A DNA stretch of 56,164 nt from Eubacterium sp. (lineage in GTDB: Bacteria; Bacillota; Clostridia; Lachnospirales; Lachnospiraceae). The notes below the pieces were generated by a model. It had not been told where the DNA came from. It worked only from the letters and a program-made list of their open reading frames with translations, and did no database searches. Shown here piece by piece: positions 40,435 to 50,336 of this stretch (positions are counted from its first letter, which is position 1; the number at the start of each line of letters is the position of its first letter). The stretch lies in assembly GCA_024696635.1 (NCBI GenBank), contig JAILGP010000174.1, positions 1 through 56,164 on the forward strand. Reading direction: 5' to 3'. The translations under genes were made by a program, and so were the position numbers.

Positions 40435-40602
40435 ATTAAGATACCTCCCAAATATAATTTTTTCGCCCATAGCTAAGCTATTATCAATGGCAATATATGC
40501 ATTATAAACAGGCCTTGAATCATATAAAATCTATGATATTCCAACCTACCTATTAGTCTTTTTATTATACCAAATTATAAGGGCTTTGAATACTCTAAAG
40601 TT

Positions 40603-41262
40603 CTAATTATTACCTGTGCCCAGCCTGATTTCAATATACTTCTTTATCAGGTCTACGCAGCCACTTATACCAAGCTTAGAAGGGTCCAGTGAAAGGTCAT
40701 AATTCTTCACGTCAGTCCATTCACTTCCTGTATACTTGAAGAAGTAATCTGCTTTTCTTTCGTCCACCTTAGCAAGATAATTTCTAAGTTCATCCTCTGG
40801 CATATAATGTCTGGATTGTGCTCTCTTCATCTTGAAGCCTATAGGAGCATGAATGAATACATTTATCACATTAGGATTATCCTTAAGGATATAATTTGCG
40901 CATCGTCCTACTATCACACAGGACTCCCTTTTAGCAAGCTCTACAATAATCTCAGACTGATAATCATAGATATTCCTAATATCAACCATATCCACATCAT
41001 CTATCTTGGTTGTAAGAACATCATCAATATGAGGAGATGGTAGTGTATCAGTATAGAACTGCTTTGCAACATCATAAAGAGAAGTGTCTTTAATTCTATC
41101 ATCAGAAGCCACCTTATCATCCGCCATATTTTCACTTCTTGATACAAGCCTCAGCATATCGCTATTATAGCAGCTAACTCCAAGCTCTTCAGCCAGACGT
41201 GTACCAATCTTCTGTCCTCCTGAACAGTACTCTCTGGAAATTGTTACTATAAACCTGTCCAT
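40603..41262 (-). CDS. Cytidylate kinase-like family protein
   Basis: FIVTISREYCSGGQKIGTRLAEELGVSCYN; CVIVGRCANYIL. Confidence 0.87.
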   Translation of the reverse strand: MDRFIVTISREYCSGGQKIGTRLAEELGVSCYNSDMLRLVSRSENMADDKVASDDRIKDTSLYDVAKQFYTDTLPSPHIDDVLTTKIDDVDMVDIRNIYDYQSEIIVELAKRESCVIVGRCANYILKDNPNVINVFIHAPIGFKMKRAQSRHYMPEDELRNYLAKVDERKADYFFKYTGSEWTDVKNYDLSLDPSKLGISGCVDLIKKYIEIRLGTGNN

Positions 41263-41318
41263 ACCTATACCCCCGTATTTATTATGCCTTTTTATATTTT
41301 ATCAGGTAAAAATCACGC

Positions 41319-41410
41319 TTAATCCCATAAGCTGCCAAACCAATGGAATAATCTGCTTTTATCATTAATCCCATAAGCTGCCAAACCAATGGAATAATCT
41401 GCTTTTATCC
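41319..41410. repeat. 46-bp near-perfect tandem duplication
   Basis: ttaatcccataagctgccaaaccaatggaataatctgcttttatc(a/c) at 41319-41364 and 41365-41410; start of a third copy follows. Confidence 0.97.
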
Positions 41411-41452
41411 TTAATCCAGTAAAAGCTTACTTATTTTGTTTCCTGATTATTC

Positions 41453-42178
41453 TTACTCAATATTTGTATAAACATCCTGCACATCATCATCTGCATCCAG
41501 AAGATCAAGTATTCTGTCAAGATTCTTCTGTACATCTTCATCAGTTACAGAAACATAATTCTGAGGGATCATAGTAACCTCAGCTGAAGCCATCTTTATT
41601 CCTTCCTTGTCAAATGCATCTCTTACTGTTGAAAAATCATTTGGTGCAGTTGTAATTTCAAAGGAATCCTCCTCCTCTGAAAAGTCTTCTGCTCCAGCCT
41701 CAATTGCAAACATCATAAGATCATCTGCATCCATCTCTGTATCTTCCTTAGCTACGATGATAAGTCCCTTTTCATCAAACATATAAGATACACAGCCTGT
41801 TACTCCTATGCTTCCGCCGCCCTTTGTAAATGCACTTCTTACATTTCCAGCAGTTCTGTTGTTATTATCTGTAAGACACTTAACTATAATAGCAACTCCA
41901 CCTGGGCCATAGCCTTCATAGGTATTATATGAATAATTTACATTTTCAAGATCACCAGCTGCCTTCTTAATACCACGCTCGATTGTATCATTTGGCATAT
42001 TTGCAGCCTTTGCCTTTGCAATAACATCACGAAGCTTAGCATTATTATCTGGGTTAGGGCCACCCTCCTTAACTGCTACAGCAATTTCACGTCCTATAAC
42101 TGTAAAAGCCTTTCCCTTTGCTGCATCATTCTTCTCTTTCTTAACTCTGATATTTGCAAATTTTGAATGTCCTGACAT
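41453..42178 (-). CDS. YebC/PmpR family protein
   Basis: MSGHSKFANIRVKKEKNDAAKGKAFTVIGREIAVAVKEGG...GGSIG. Confidence 0.95.
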   Translation of the reverse strand: MSGHSKFANIRVKKEKNDAAKGKAFTVIGREIAVAVKEGGPNPDNNAKLRDVIAKAKAANMPNDTIERGIKKAAGDLENVNYSYNTYEGYGPGGVAIIVKCLTDNNNRTAGNVRSAFTKGGGSIGVTGCVSYMFDEKGLIIVAKEDTEMDADDLMMFAIEAGAEDFSEEEDSFEITTAPNDFSTVRDAFDKEGIKMASAEVTMIPQNYVSVTDEDVQKNLDRILDLLDADDDVQDVYTNIE

Positions 42179-42297
42179 AGTATTTTTCCTCTTCTTTCTG
42201 AATTTATATTTTTAAATGTTTTATCTTAAATTTTTATCGGATTAATAATATTCTTAAAATATTCCCGATGTTATTCTTCTTTTATTTAGGGAATAAT

Positions 42298-43089
42298 CTA
42301 ATTATTAGTCTTTGTAATCTTAACCTGTTTAATAAGCCTGTCCTCTATTAAGAGGGATTCAAATGTATATCCCCCATAGTCAATCTTGATGTTTCCCTTA
42401 TCCTCGGGGAAGCCTCCCAGCTTATAAAGCAGGAAGCCATTTAAGGTTTCTATATCTGTATCCGGAAACTCAAGACCTTCTATCTCATCCTCCAGGTCAT
42501 GTAATCTTACCATTCCATCCACAACATAGCCATTACCTATGGTTGCTTCTCTTACTTCCTCAGTTTCAGAGTCATGCTCATCCCATATATTTCCCACTAT
42601 CTCCTCCAGAACATCCTCCAGGGTTACAAGGCCCTCAGTCTGTCCATATTCATCCAGAACAATAGCCATATGCTTCTTTTCCTTCTGCATGGTTTTAAGC
42701 AGTTTTAAAGAATCATAAGCAGGATGAATAAAAAGGGCTTCTTCAACTATCTTACCCGCCGTAAGTTCAGGGCTGGTAAGATAAGCCTTAGTCATGTCCT
42801 TTAGGTGAAGGATTCCAACTATATTGTCGATTTCCTCTTCATAAACAGGATATCTGGAATAACCAGACTCCAGACAATCCTCAATTATGTCACAAATCTT
42901 GTCATCTTTATTTACAGCATAGATTCTGCTCCGGCTGGTCATGATTTCTCTCACCTGCATATCATCAAGATCCAGGATGTTAGATATCATTTCCACCTCA
43001 TCCTCTTGAATAAAACCGGATTTCTGCCCCTCCTCCACCATGGAGAGTATCTCTTCCTCTACCTGTTCTTCGTCTTTTCGTTTAAACAT
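42298..43089 (-). CDS. Hemolysin C/CorC-type CBS-domain protein without membrane domain
   Basis: VREIMTSRSRIYAV, HLKDMTKAYL, IVLDEYGQTEGLVTLEDVLEEIVGNIWDEHD. Confidence 0.9.
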   Translation of the reverse strand: MFKRKDEEQVEEEILSMVEEGQKSGFIQEDEVEMISNILDLDDMQVREIMTSRSRIYAVNKDDKICDIIEDCLESGYSRYPVYEEEIDNIVGILHLKDMTKAYLTSPELTAGKIVEEALFIHPAYDSLKLLKTMQKEKKHMAIVLDEYGQTEGLVTLEDVLEEIVGNIWDEHDSETEEVREATIGNGYVVDGMVRLHDLEDEIEGLEFPDTDIETLNGFLLYKLGGFPEDKGNIKIDYGGYTFESLLIEDRLIKQVKITKTNN

Positions 43090-43098
43090 AAAACTCCC

Positions 43099-44289
43099 TT
43101 AAACAAGATAATTTACAACATTACAAATTTCGCCATCTTTATAATATACTCTTGGAACCCGCCTGGATATATTACATACAGCCTCGTAATTAAAACTATT
43201 AGCCGGCTCTGCCACTTCCTCTACGCTGATAATGTTCTGTCCCTGACTACCGAAAAGTACTACCTGATCTCCAACCTTAACTTCAAAGGTTTCAGTCTCA
43301 ATATCAGTTACATCCACCATTATCTGGTCCATACAGACCCTTCCAATTATTGGAGCATATTTTCCATGAATAAGAACTCTTCCCTTATTAGAAAGGGCTC
43401 TTGGATATCCATCTGCGTATCCTACAGAAACTGTAGCAACCCTGGTAGGCTTAGTTGTAACATAGGACCATCCGTAGCCTACCCCTCTTCCTGCCTCAAG
43501 GGTCTTTACATGTATAACATGCGACTTTAGAGACATAACAGGCTTAAGGTCAATACTTTTATCTATTTCTTCAGATGGATACAAACCATATATTACTATA
43601 CCAAGGCGCATCATGTCAAAACCATTAGAATGTATTTCCATTGCTCCTGCACTATTATCTATATGTTTGAGTCTGATATCCGCTCCTCTTTCTTTCAGCT
43701 GAGAAGTAAACCAGGAAAATGCCTCATACTGCCTTGCTGCATCTGACTTATCAAAATAATCAGCCTTGGCATAATGAGTGAAGATTCCCTCTGCATCAAG
43801 CCCCTCAAGATTATATATCTTATAGGCTTCCTCCACTCCAGCCTCGTTGCACTGAAGTCCTATACGGCTCATACCACTATCTACTTTAATATGAACCAAT
43901 GCCTTTTTTCCATTTTTTATTGCTATTTCTGATAATTCTTCAGCCTCCTGCAGATTATACATAGCTATTCTTATTCTATAATCAATAGCTCTTTTATAAT
44001 CACATTTATCTGTATAACCAAGAATAAGTATAGGTAATTCTATCCCTGCATTTCTTAACTCCACAGCCTCATCCATTGTAGCAACCGCAAAGTAATTAGC
44101 CAGGTCATTAAATTCTCTAGCATATTCAACTGCACCATGGCCATAGGCATCAGCTTTTATAACAAGGCATACAAGACTACTTACAGGGTTCTTTTCTATG
44201 ACCTTTTCTATATTATACCTGGCCGCATCCAGATCTATATCTGCCTCAACCCTTCTATATGCAGTAAATGCATCTAAATTATCATCCAT
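43099..44289 (-). CDS. alr: Alanine racemase
   Basis: VIKADAYGHGAVEYA; VGYADGYPRALSNKG; GRVCMDQIMVDVT. Confidence 0.95.
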   Translation of the reverse strand: MDDNLDAFTAYRRVEADIDLDAARYNIEKVIEKNPVSSLVCLVIKADAYGHGAVEYAREFNDLANYFAVATMDEAVELRNAGIELPILILGYTDKCDYKRAIDYRIRIAMYNLQEAEELSEIAIKNGKKALVHIKVDSGMSRIGLQCNEAGVEEAYKIYNLEGLDAEGIFTHYAKADYFDKSDAARQYEAFSWFTSQLKERGADIRLKHIDNSAGAMEIHSNGFDMMRLGIVIYGLYPSEEIDKSIDLKPVMSLKSHVIHVKTLEAGRGVGYGWSYVTTKPTRVATVSVGYADGYPRALSNKGRVLIHGKYAPIIGRVCMDQIMVDVTDIETETFEVKVGDQVVLFGSQGQNIISVEEVAEPANSFNYEAVCNISRRVPRVYYKDGEICNVVNYLV

Positions 44290-44409
44290 TTTTATTATTC
44301 CTTCTTTCCGATATAAAGAATTGATTTAAAGAATAAATCAAAAAATATTCTGAAAATAATTTTTATTGTTTTACAAGATAGATTTATATATTCAAATTTT
44401 TAAAATTTT

Positions 44410-45492
44410 TTATTCAAAGAATTTATCTATGCCATCAGCCATTCCACTTACCATTTTTTCCTGGAAGGAGGCATCATTCATCTGACTATCCTCTGTTGGA
44501 TTAGTCATAAAGCCCAGTTCAATCAGTGTAGTTGGTACCTTACTCCAGTTATTTCCTGACATGGTATCAGTTTCCCAGACTCCTCGGTTCTTATAACCAG
44601 TTGCTGAACAATAAGAATTAAGAAGGCATTCAGAAAGTCTCTTGCTTTCAGAATACATTTCTTTAACAAATGCATTATCAGGTGTTATGCATATAGTCAT
44701 GGCACCAGACGCCGAGCTGTTATCAGAACCATCCGCATGAATTCTTATGTAAGCATCCGCATTTTTATCATTTGCCACCTGGGCTCTTTCCATACAGGAA
44801 ATAGCTGTATAGTTATCAGTTCTTGTCATGTATACAGTATAGCCTCTGGATTCAAGCTCAGTCTTAAGCTTTTCTGCCATGGTCATATTGAGCTGGTACT
44901 CATAGATACCTGTGGCAACTCCCTTAGTTCCACCTGAATCCTTAGCCTTTGTTTCTGAAGAACCTGGTCCAAGAGGTTCAGTTCCACTTGCAACCTTAGA
45001 AGAATGTCCAGGATCAATTACTATAACCTTACCAGATGCATTTCCTGATTTCTTAGAAGGATCCCCTACAGACCCATCCTCATTGGTATAATCTTCAATC
45101 CAGACTCCATCCTGTCCTACATAGGACTTTCCTATCCATTTAGAAGTATCCATGTAACCCGAGGATGAAAAATGATACCATTTCTTATCTATCTTAAGCC
45201 ACTGGTTCTGTGGATACCAGGCTCCATCCTGATACCACCAGCCCTTATCATTCTTATTCCATGTACCGTAATAGCCCGATGTATACCAGCCTGAGCTGTT
45301 CATCCAGTATCCATCTATATATTCACTCTTGGCATAGGAGCCGTCAGCAAAACTGTACCACCAGCCCCCATCCGACTTAACCCAGCCCTCATCAGCTGCA
45401 TTTATCCTTAGATTAAAAAAGGAAATTATAATAAGAAGGCCTATTAAAGCACCTATTAAGTTTTTAAATGTTATTTTTATTGATTTAGTCAT
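44410..45492 (-). CDS. N-acetylmuramoyl-L-alanine amidase (Amidase_3) with N-terminal choline/cell-wall-binding-like repeats
   Basis: IVIDPGHSSKVA...YIRIHADGSDNSSASG; N-terminal Trp/Tyr-rich GWWYSFADGSY..GYWMNSSGWYTSGYYGTWNKNDKGWWYQDGAWYPQNQWLKIDKKWYHF. Confidence 0.88.
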   Translation of the reverse strand: MTKSIKITFKNLIGALIGLLIIISFFNLRINAADEGWVKSDGGWWYSFADGSYAKSEYIDGYWMNSSGWYTSGYYGTWNKNDKGWWYQDGAWYPQNQWLKIDKKWYHFSSSGYMDTSKWIGKSYVGQDGVWIEDYTNEDGSVGDPSKKSGNASGKVIVIDPGHSSKVASGTEPLGPGSSETKAKDSGGTKGVATGIYEYQLNMTMAEKLKTELESRGYTVYMTRTDNYTAISCMERAQVANDKNADAYIRIHADGSDNSSASGAMTICITPDNAFVKEMYSESKRLSECLLNSYCSATGYKNRGVWETDTMSGNNWSKVPTTLIELGFMTNPTEDSQMNDASFQEKMVSGMADGIDKFFE

Positions 45493-45551
45493 ATATATAG
45501 CCCTCTTTATTTTCAAGTCTTATTTTTATGCCTTACCAAGCCTTTACCCAA

Positions 45552-47468
45552 TTACCTTACCTTAGATAAAGCTCTGATTATGTCTCTAGCCAGAACGGAG
45601 TACTCTCCCATCTCCCCTGCCGCTTCATCTCCGGCACAGGCATGAAGGTTAACTCCAGCGCCTACAAGGTCAAAATCTATAACAGGCGGGTTCTTTGAAT
45701 TTCTAATATCCTGGGCCAAAAGTCCAGCTAAAATTCCCGCCAGAACATCTCCGGATCCACCCTTTGACATACCGGAGTTGCCCTTAGTATTTATATATAT
45801 AAGTTTATTATCTGGAGAAGAATCAGTAATAATTGTTCTTGCATCCTTTAAAACACATATTACTCCATACTTTTCCGAAAGATAGCAGGCAAGCTCCTCC
45901 CTATTTTCCTTGATATATGAAATGGATATATTACCAGATTTTTCTTCGGATGTATGGGCTTCTTTATTATCGGATTTATTATCAGATTTATCTTCTAATA
46001 TTTCTTCCTTATTCCTGATTCCAGACAGGAGTCTACTCATTTCCATCATATGAGGTGTTATGACTACATTTCCCCTTCCCACCTTCCTTGAAAATATAGA
46101 AAGCCAGGTATCTGTATCCTTGGAAATGATATTTAATGCATCTGCATCAAGAATAAGCTCCTTTCCCTTAGTCACATTATCAAGAAGCTCCTTCATAATG
46201 ATTTCAGCCATATATCCAGTTCCTATTCCAGGACCGGCAAGTATAATATCTGCCCATTTGATAGAGCGCCTTAAATTAGTTGAAAAAGTATCAAGTGCCT
46301 CCCTGTCTCCCAAAATAAGATGTTCCTCTATTTCCTCTGTATCATAGGTAAGCATAAGGGCTTCCGGAAGCTTATCTGAAAGCACATCTCTGTTGGCTAT
46401 ATCTGTAACTATCTTAACCAGACCAGCCCCAACTCTGTAAGCTGCTTCCGCAGCAAGATAAAGAGCACCATATACATCCTTTGAGCCAGCTATCACAAGA
46501 ACCTTTCCATAGCTTCCCTTATTGGAATCCTCCTGTCTCTTAGGAATAAGATCATGTATTTCCTCTTTATCATATTCATAAGCAATATATTTACAAAGCT
46601 TATTTGAATCGTCCTTAAGCATGGCATCAAACATATTTCCAAAATCTTTAATAGACTCGGGGTAATAAAGTCCAATATGCTGGCATATCACCTGACCTGA
46701 GTACTTTCTGCCATCACTAAAGAACATACCCTTTTTCATATATTCAAATGTAATTGTCACGTCAGCTCTTACGGCTGTACCAAGTATATTTCCTGTATCA
46801 CTGCTGATGCCACTGGCTATATCTATACTAAGAACCTTTAATGCATCAGCGTATTTAGGTTTAAATTCTAATTTAAAACCATCTTGGAATTTTATTTTAG
46901 ATTTAATTTCTGATTTATCAGACCCATTCTTATAATTATCTTTAGACTCCTGTCTGGATAATTTTCTGGCTATATTTATCCTGTTTATAATCTCAGCCTG
47001 AACACCCTCAACATCTCTTGTAAGTCCAACTCCAAAGATTCCATCCAATATAAGGTCATATCCTTTAATTTTATTAATGTCCTCATCCATGCTGCCACTT
47101 ATAAGCGATCCCGGCTCCAGGAAATCAACTCCCTTTTCTACCGCCTTATTAATCTCCACCTTATAGGATTCTGATTTTCTTCTTATTCCATTTATCTCAT
47201 ATATAGACACATTATATCCCATATCATGCAGCTTCCAGGCAGCGGCAACACCATCCCCGCCATTATTCCCACCTTCAACAAGAGAAAGTATAGAAAGAGA
47301 TTTTTTATCCATAGCTTTATTTAAGGATTTTAATTCAAGGATCTTATCAGCCACTGACACAATCTTATCAGCTGCATTTTCCATAAGAACAAGTCCAGGA
47401 ATCCCTAGGGACTCCTGAGTATATTTATCCACAATCTGTGCCTGTTTTCCACTGAGATAATACTTCAT
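45552..47468 (-). CDS. nnr: Bifunctional NAD(P)H-hydrate epimerase / ADP-dependent NAD(P)H-hydrate dehydratase
   Basis: EGGNNGGDGVAAAWKL; GSYGKVLVIAGSKDVYGAL; NTKGNSGMSKGGSGDVLAGILAGLLAQ. Confidence 0.93.
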   Translation of the reverse strand: MKYYLSGKQAQIVDKYTQESLGIPGLVLMENAADKIVSVADKILELKSLNKAMDKKSLSILSLVEGGNNGGDGVAAAWKLHDMGYNVSIYEINGIRRKSESYKVEINKAVEKGVDFLEPGSLISGSMDEDINKIKGYDLILDGIFGVGLTRDVEGVQAEIINRINIARKLSRQESKDNYKNGSDKSEIKSKIKFQDGFKLEFKPKYADALKVLSIDIASGISSDTGNILGTAVRADVTITFEYMKKGMFFSDGRKYSGQVICQHIGLYYPESIKDFGNMFDAMLKDDSNKLCKYIAYEYDKEEIHDLIPKRQEDSNKGSYGKVLVIAGSKDVYGALYLAAEAAYRVGAGLVKIVTDIANRDVLSDKLPEALMLTYDTEEIEEHLILGDREALDTFSTNLRRSIKWADIILAGPGIGTGYMAEIIMKELLDNVTKGKELILDADALNIISKDTDTWLSIFSRKVGRGNVVITPHMMEMSRLLSGIRNKEEILEDKSDNKSDNKEAHTSEEKSGNISISYIKENREELACYLSEKYGVICVLKDARTIITDSSPDNKLIYINTKGNSGMSKGGSGDVLAGILAGLLAQDIRNSKNPPVIDFDLVGAGVNLHACAGDEAAGEMGEYSVLARDIIRALSKVR

Positions 47469-47492
47469 ATTTTCTCCATTTATTTATCAAGA

Positions 47493-48497
47493 TTAATTAG
47501 CTTTACCAAGAGCATAAAGCTTATTAAAGTCGCCTGTTATTTTAGAGAATGGCCAATACTGACAGCTTCTATCATAGGAAGCAGGGTCATTTACCATGAA
47601 TCCAAGATTATTATATCCATATATAACTATGAAGTGACCTGCACCCGAGTGAGTGAAGTTACCATAGTGACAACTGATTATAAGCATTTCACCATTATCA
47701 AGATGGGCTTTCATGTCTGCCTCTGTATTAGGAATCTCACTGCAATAAAGTCCAAAATCAGAACAGCCCTGAAGGAAAAGCGAATGAGCTGTACCCGCTC
47801 CCCATACATAATGTCCATGATTCGAGCTATAGGCCGCAAGCATTGGAGGTGAAGCATTGGTTATATCCGTAAGGGCCGTGATAACCATAGAGAAACAGGT
47901 AGGTCCACAGGCTGTATTTCTCATAACACCTGAACCATATGGATAATTAGCCCATCTAGGATCATACTGAAGGAAAAGCGGATGATCTGCCGCCAGCTCT
48001 TCAGATGTAAGCTCAAGAACATAATCTCCATCAAAGGAAACCTTATTCATACTACATACCACCTGGATACCATTGTAATAAAGGGCACCCGATACACGGT
48101 TCTTACGAGCATTTTCCTCAGCCTTTTCTATTATAGCTTCTTCCTCTGGAGAAAGTGCTTCATCCATATATACTTCCCCATCCTCAGATACAGCATCAGC
48201 CTGAATAGAAGAACCATCTGATTCATCGATCATATCATCATATTCATTATCTCCAGGCATAAGCTCCTGCACCGCTTCCACATTTTCTTCCTTAGATGCT
48301 TCCCTGTTGGCCTCTGCCTTTCTGTATTCCTCTAAAAGCATGGCATCTATATCCTTGTCAGCCAAAATATACTGAGCAGGCTTTTCTTCTTCAACACTTG
48401 TGTCTGGTTGACTGAAAATTGAAGATATGACAAATACAACCACCATAAGTATAGGCAGTATGATAAATACCATGATCATCTTCTTCTTATCACCCAT
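47493..48497 (-). CDS. Membrane-anchored C39-like peptidase family protein
   Basis: N-terminal TM; LQYDPRWANYPYGSGVMRNTACGPTCFSMVIT; HSGAGHFIVIYGY. Confidence 0.85.
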   Translation of the reverse strand: MGDKKKMIMVFIILPILMVVVFVISSIFSQPDTSVEEEKPAQYILADKDIDAMLLEEYRKAEANREASKEENVEAVQELMPGDNEYDDMIDESDGSSIQADAVSEDGEVYMDEALSPEEEAIIEKAEENARKNRVSGALYYNGIQVVCSMNKVSFDGDYVLELTSEELAADHPLFLQYDPRWANYPYGSGVMRNTACGPTCFSMVITALTDITNASPPMLAAYSSNHGHYVWGAGTAHSLFLQGCSDFGLYCSEIPNTEADMKAHLDNGEMLIISCHYGNFTHSGAGHFIVIYGYNNLGFMVNDPASYDRSCQYWPFSKITGDFNKLYALGKAN

Positions 48498-48532
48498 ATA
48501 AAATCTCCAATCCCATATATGTATTTCTCTAA

Positions 48533-48652
48533 TATTTCAGAATATTTGATATACCAATAAATGCAACATCTTGGATTTAACATTTAACTCTATTATTTCA
48601 AAATATTTGATATACCAATAAATGCAACTACCTAGATTTAAACATTTAATTC
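48533..48652. repeat. About 61-bp imperfect tandem duplication
   Basis: tatttca(g/a)aatatttgatataccaataaatgcaac... present twice. Confidence 0.93.
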
Positions 48653-48671
48653 CATCAATTCTACAAACAAG

Positions 48672-48703
48672 AAAAAGGTACGGTCTATGCAACCGCACCT
48701 TTT
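48672..48703 (-). terminator. Intrinsic terminator downstream of the phenylacetate-CoA ligase gene
   Basis: Minus strand AAAAGGTGCGGT-tgcatag-ACCGTACCTTTTTC. Confidence 0.8.
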
Positions 48704-48735
48704 ATTATAACACAAGTATTTATTTTATTGAACAA

Positions 48736-50055
48736 TTAATCATGAAGCTTTCTCTTATCTACAACTCTTACAGCCTTTCCTTCGCTTCTTACAATGGACT
48801 TAGGAGGTAAGAGATGCATCTTAGGTCTGATACCAAGCATTGCTACCATAGCACCAGTAAGATTCTTTCTTGCAGCTTCAAGATCTGAATCCTCTCTCAT
48901 TTCCTTGAACTGTTCCTCTGAAAGCTCAACGTTAATATCAAATGTATCTTCATTACCAATTCTATCAACAAGAATCTGATAGTTTGGAGTATAGCCTGTC
49001 TTAAGAAGAACTGTTTCAATCTGTGATGGGAATACATTTACACCACGAATGATCATCATATCATCTGAACGTCCCTTTGGCTTACACATCTTAATATGTG
49101 TACGTCCACAGATACATTTTTCTCTCTTAAGTACTACAAGATCACGAGTTCTATATCTGAGAAGCGGGAAAGCTTCCTTATCGAGTGATGAGAATACAAG
49201 CTCACCTTCTGTACCCTCTGGAAGAACTTCTCCTGTTTCAGGGTCAATAACCTCAGCATAGAAATGATCCTCATTAATATGCATTCCTGTCTGAGCTTCA
49301 CATTCAAATGAAACGCCAGGTCCACTTATTTCTGTAAGTCCATAGATATCATAAGCCTTAATTCCAAGACTCTGCTCTATAGCATGACGCATCTCCTCTG
49401 TCCAAGGTTCTGCTCCGAAGATACCAGCCTTAAGATTAATATCATCAGCCGTAAGTCCCATATCATGAAGCTTCTCACCTATATATGCAGCATAAGAAGG
49501 TGTACAGCAAAGAATAGTAGAATTAAGATCTCTCATGAACTGAATCTGTCTCTCAGTATTTCCTGAAGACATAGGTATTGTAAGACTTCCTACCTTGTGT
49601 GAACCACCATGAAGTCCAGGACCACCTGTGAAAAGTCCATAGCCATAGCAAACCTGTACTACATCCTTGTTAGACCCACCAGCAGCTACAATAGCTCTCG
49701 CACAACATTCTTCCCATAAATCAACATCGTGCTGTGTATAAAATGCAACTACTCTTCTTCCAGTTGTTCCTGATGTTGACTGAATACGTACACAGTCCTT
49801 AACAGGCTTTGAAAGAAGTCCATATGGATATGCCTCTCTCAGGTCATTTTTTGTAAGGAATGGCAGTTTACTGATATCATCCATGCATGTTATATCATCA
49901 GGTGTTACACCCTTTTCATCCATAAGATTACGATAGTATTCATTATTCTCATAAACATATTTAACCTGCTTAATAAACTTTTCTTCCTGTAATGCCTTTA
50001 ATTTTTCGACAGGCATTGTTTCGATTTCTTCCTGGTAATACATTTTTTTAGCCAT
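48736..50055 (-). CDS. Phenylacetate--CoA ligase family (AMP-dependent)
   Basis: STSGTTGRRVVAFYTQHD; YGLTEISGPGVSFEC; YRTRDLV; start at 50055 (GGAGGAGG upstream), not 50166. Confidence 0.92.
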   Translation of the reverse strand: MAKKMYYQEEIETMPVEKLKALQEEKFIKQVKYVYENNEYYRNLMDEKGVTPDDITCMDDISKLPFLTKNDLREAYPYGLLSKPVKDCVRIQSTSGTTGRRVVAFYTQHDVDLWEECCARAIVAAGGSNKDVVQVCYGYGLFTGGPGLHGGSHKVGSLTIPMSSGNTERQIQFMRDLNSTILCCTPSYAAYIGEKLHDMGLTADDINLKAGIFGAEPWTEEMRHAIEQSLGIKAYDIYGLTEISGPGVSFECEAQTGMHINEDHFYAEVIDPETGEVLPEGTEGELVFSSLDKEAFPLLRYRTRDLVVLKREKCICGRTHIKMCKPKGRSDDMMIIRGVNVFPSQIETVLLKTGYTPNYQILVDRIGNEDTFDINVELSEEQFKEMREDSDLEAARKNLTGAMVAMLGIRPKMHLLPPKSIVRSEGKAVRVVDKRKLHD

Positions 50056-50072
50056 TACTAAACCTCCTCCGG

Positions 50073-50110
50073 CAAAAATATAGGATGGTGAGATTTTTAT
50101 CACACCATCC
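50073..50110 (-). terminator. Terminator-like hairpin in the leader of the phenylacetate-CoA ligase gene
   Basis: Minus strand GGATGGTG-tgataaaaatct-CACCATCC followed by TATATTTTTG. Confidence 0.65.
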
Positions 50111-50128
50111 GTAATTCTAGCACAAACA

Positions 50129-50157
50129 CTTATATTATAAAAGTAATTTTTTGACAA
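50129..50157 (-). promoter_or_regulatory. Sigma-A-like promoter upstream of the phenylacetate-CoA ligase leader
   Basis: Minus strand TTGTCA (50152-50157)-N17-TATAAG (50129-50134). Confidence 0.55.
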
Positions 50158-50336
50158 TATAGTCAATCATCGGTCAGATTTTTAATATTTTATGTCTATT
50201 TTTCATATATCTGATTTTTATATCAAATATATATATATATGACTCAGATTCTACTCATAATCAAATACATTTTTATAATTATATATTCTCTATATCAAGG
50301 CTGATTTTCAAGTGTATGACTATGCCCTTCTATAAT

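Noticed and set aside
42240-42290. Bulged hairpin between CorC-like gene and yebC
   Set aside because: Stem interrupted and no U-tract in the gene direction; too weak to call.
42805-43530. 241-aa plus-strand ORF
   Set aside because: Antisense across the CorC-like gene and alr; no family signature.
45964-45995. SDNK repeat in Nnr linker
   Set aside because: Only two short copies; recorded under the general repeat theme rather than as a separate finding.
50220-50245. (AT)n run in the licD-paaK gap
   Set aside because: Short simple repeat in an AT-rich spacer; no further structure seen.
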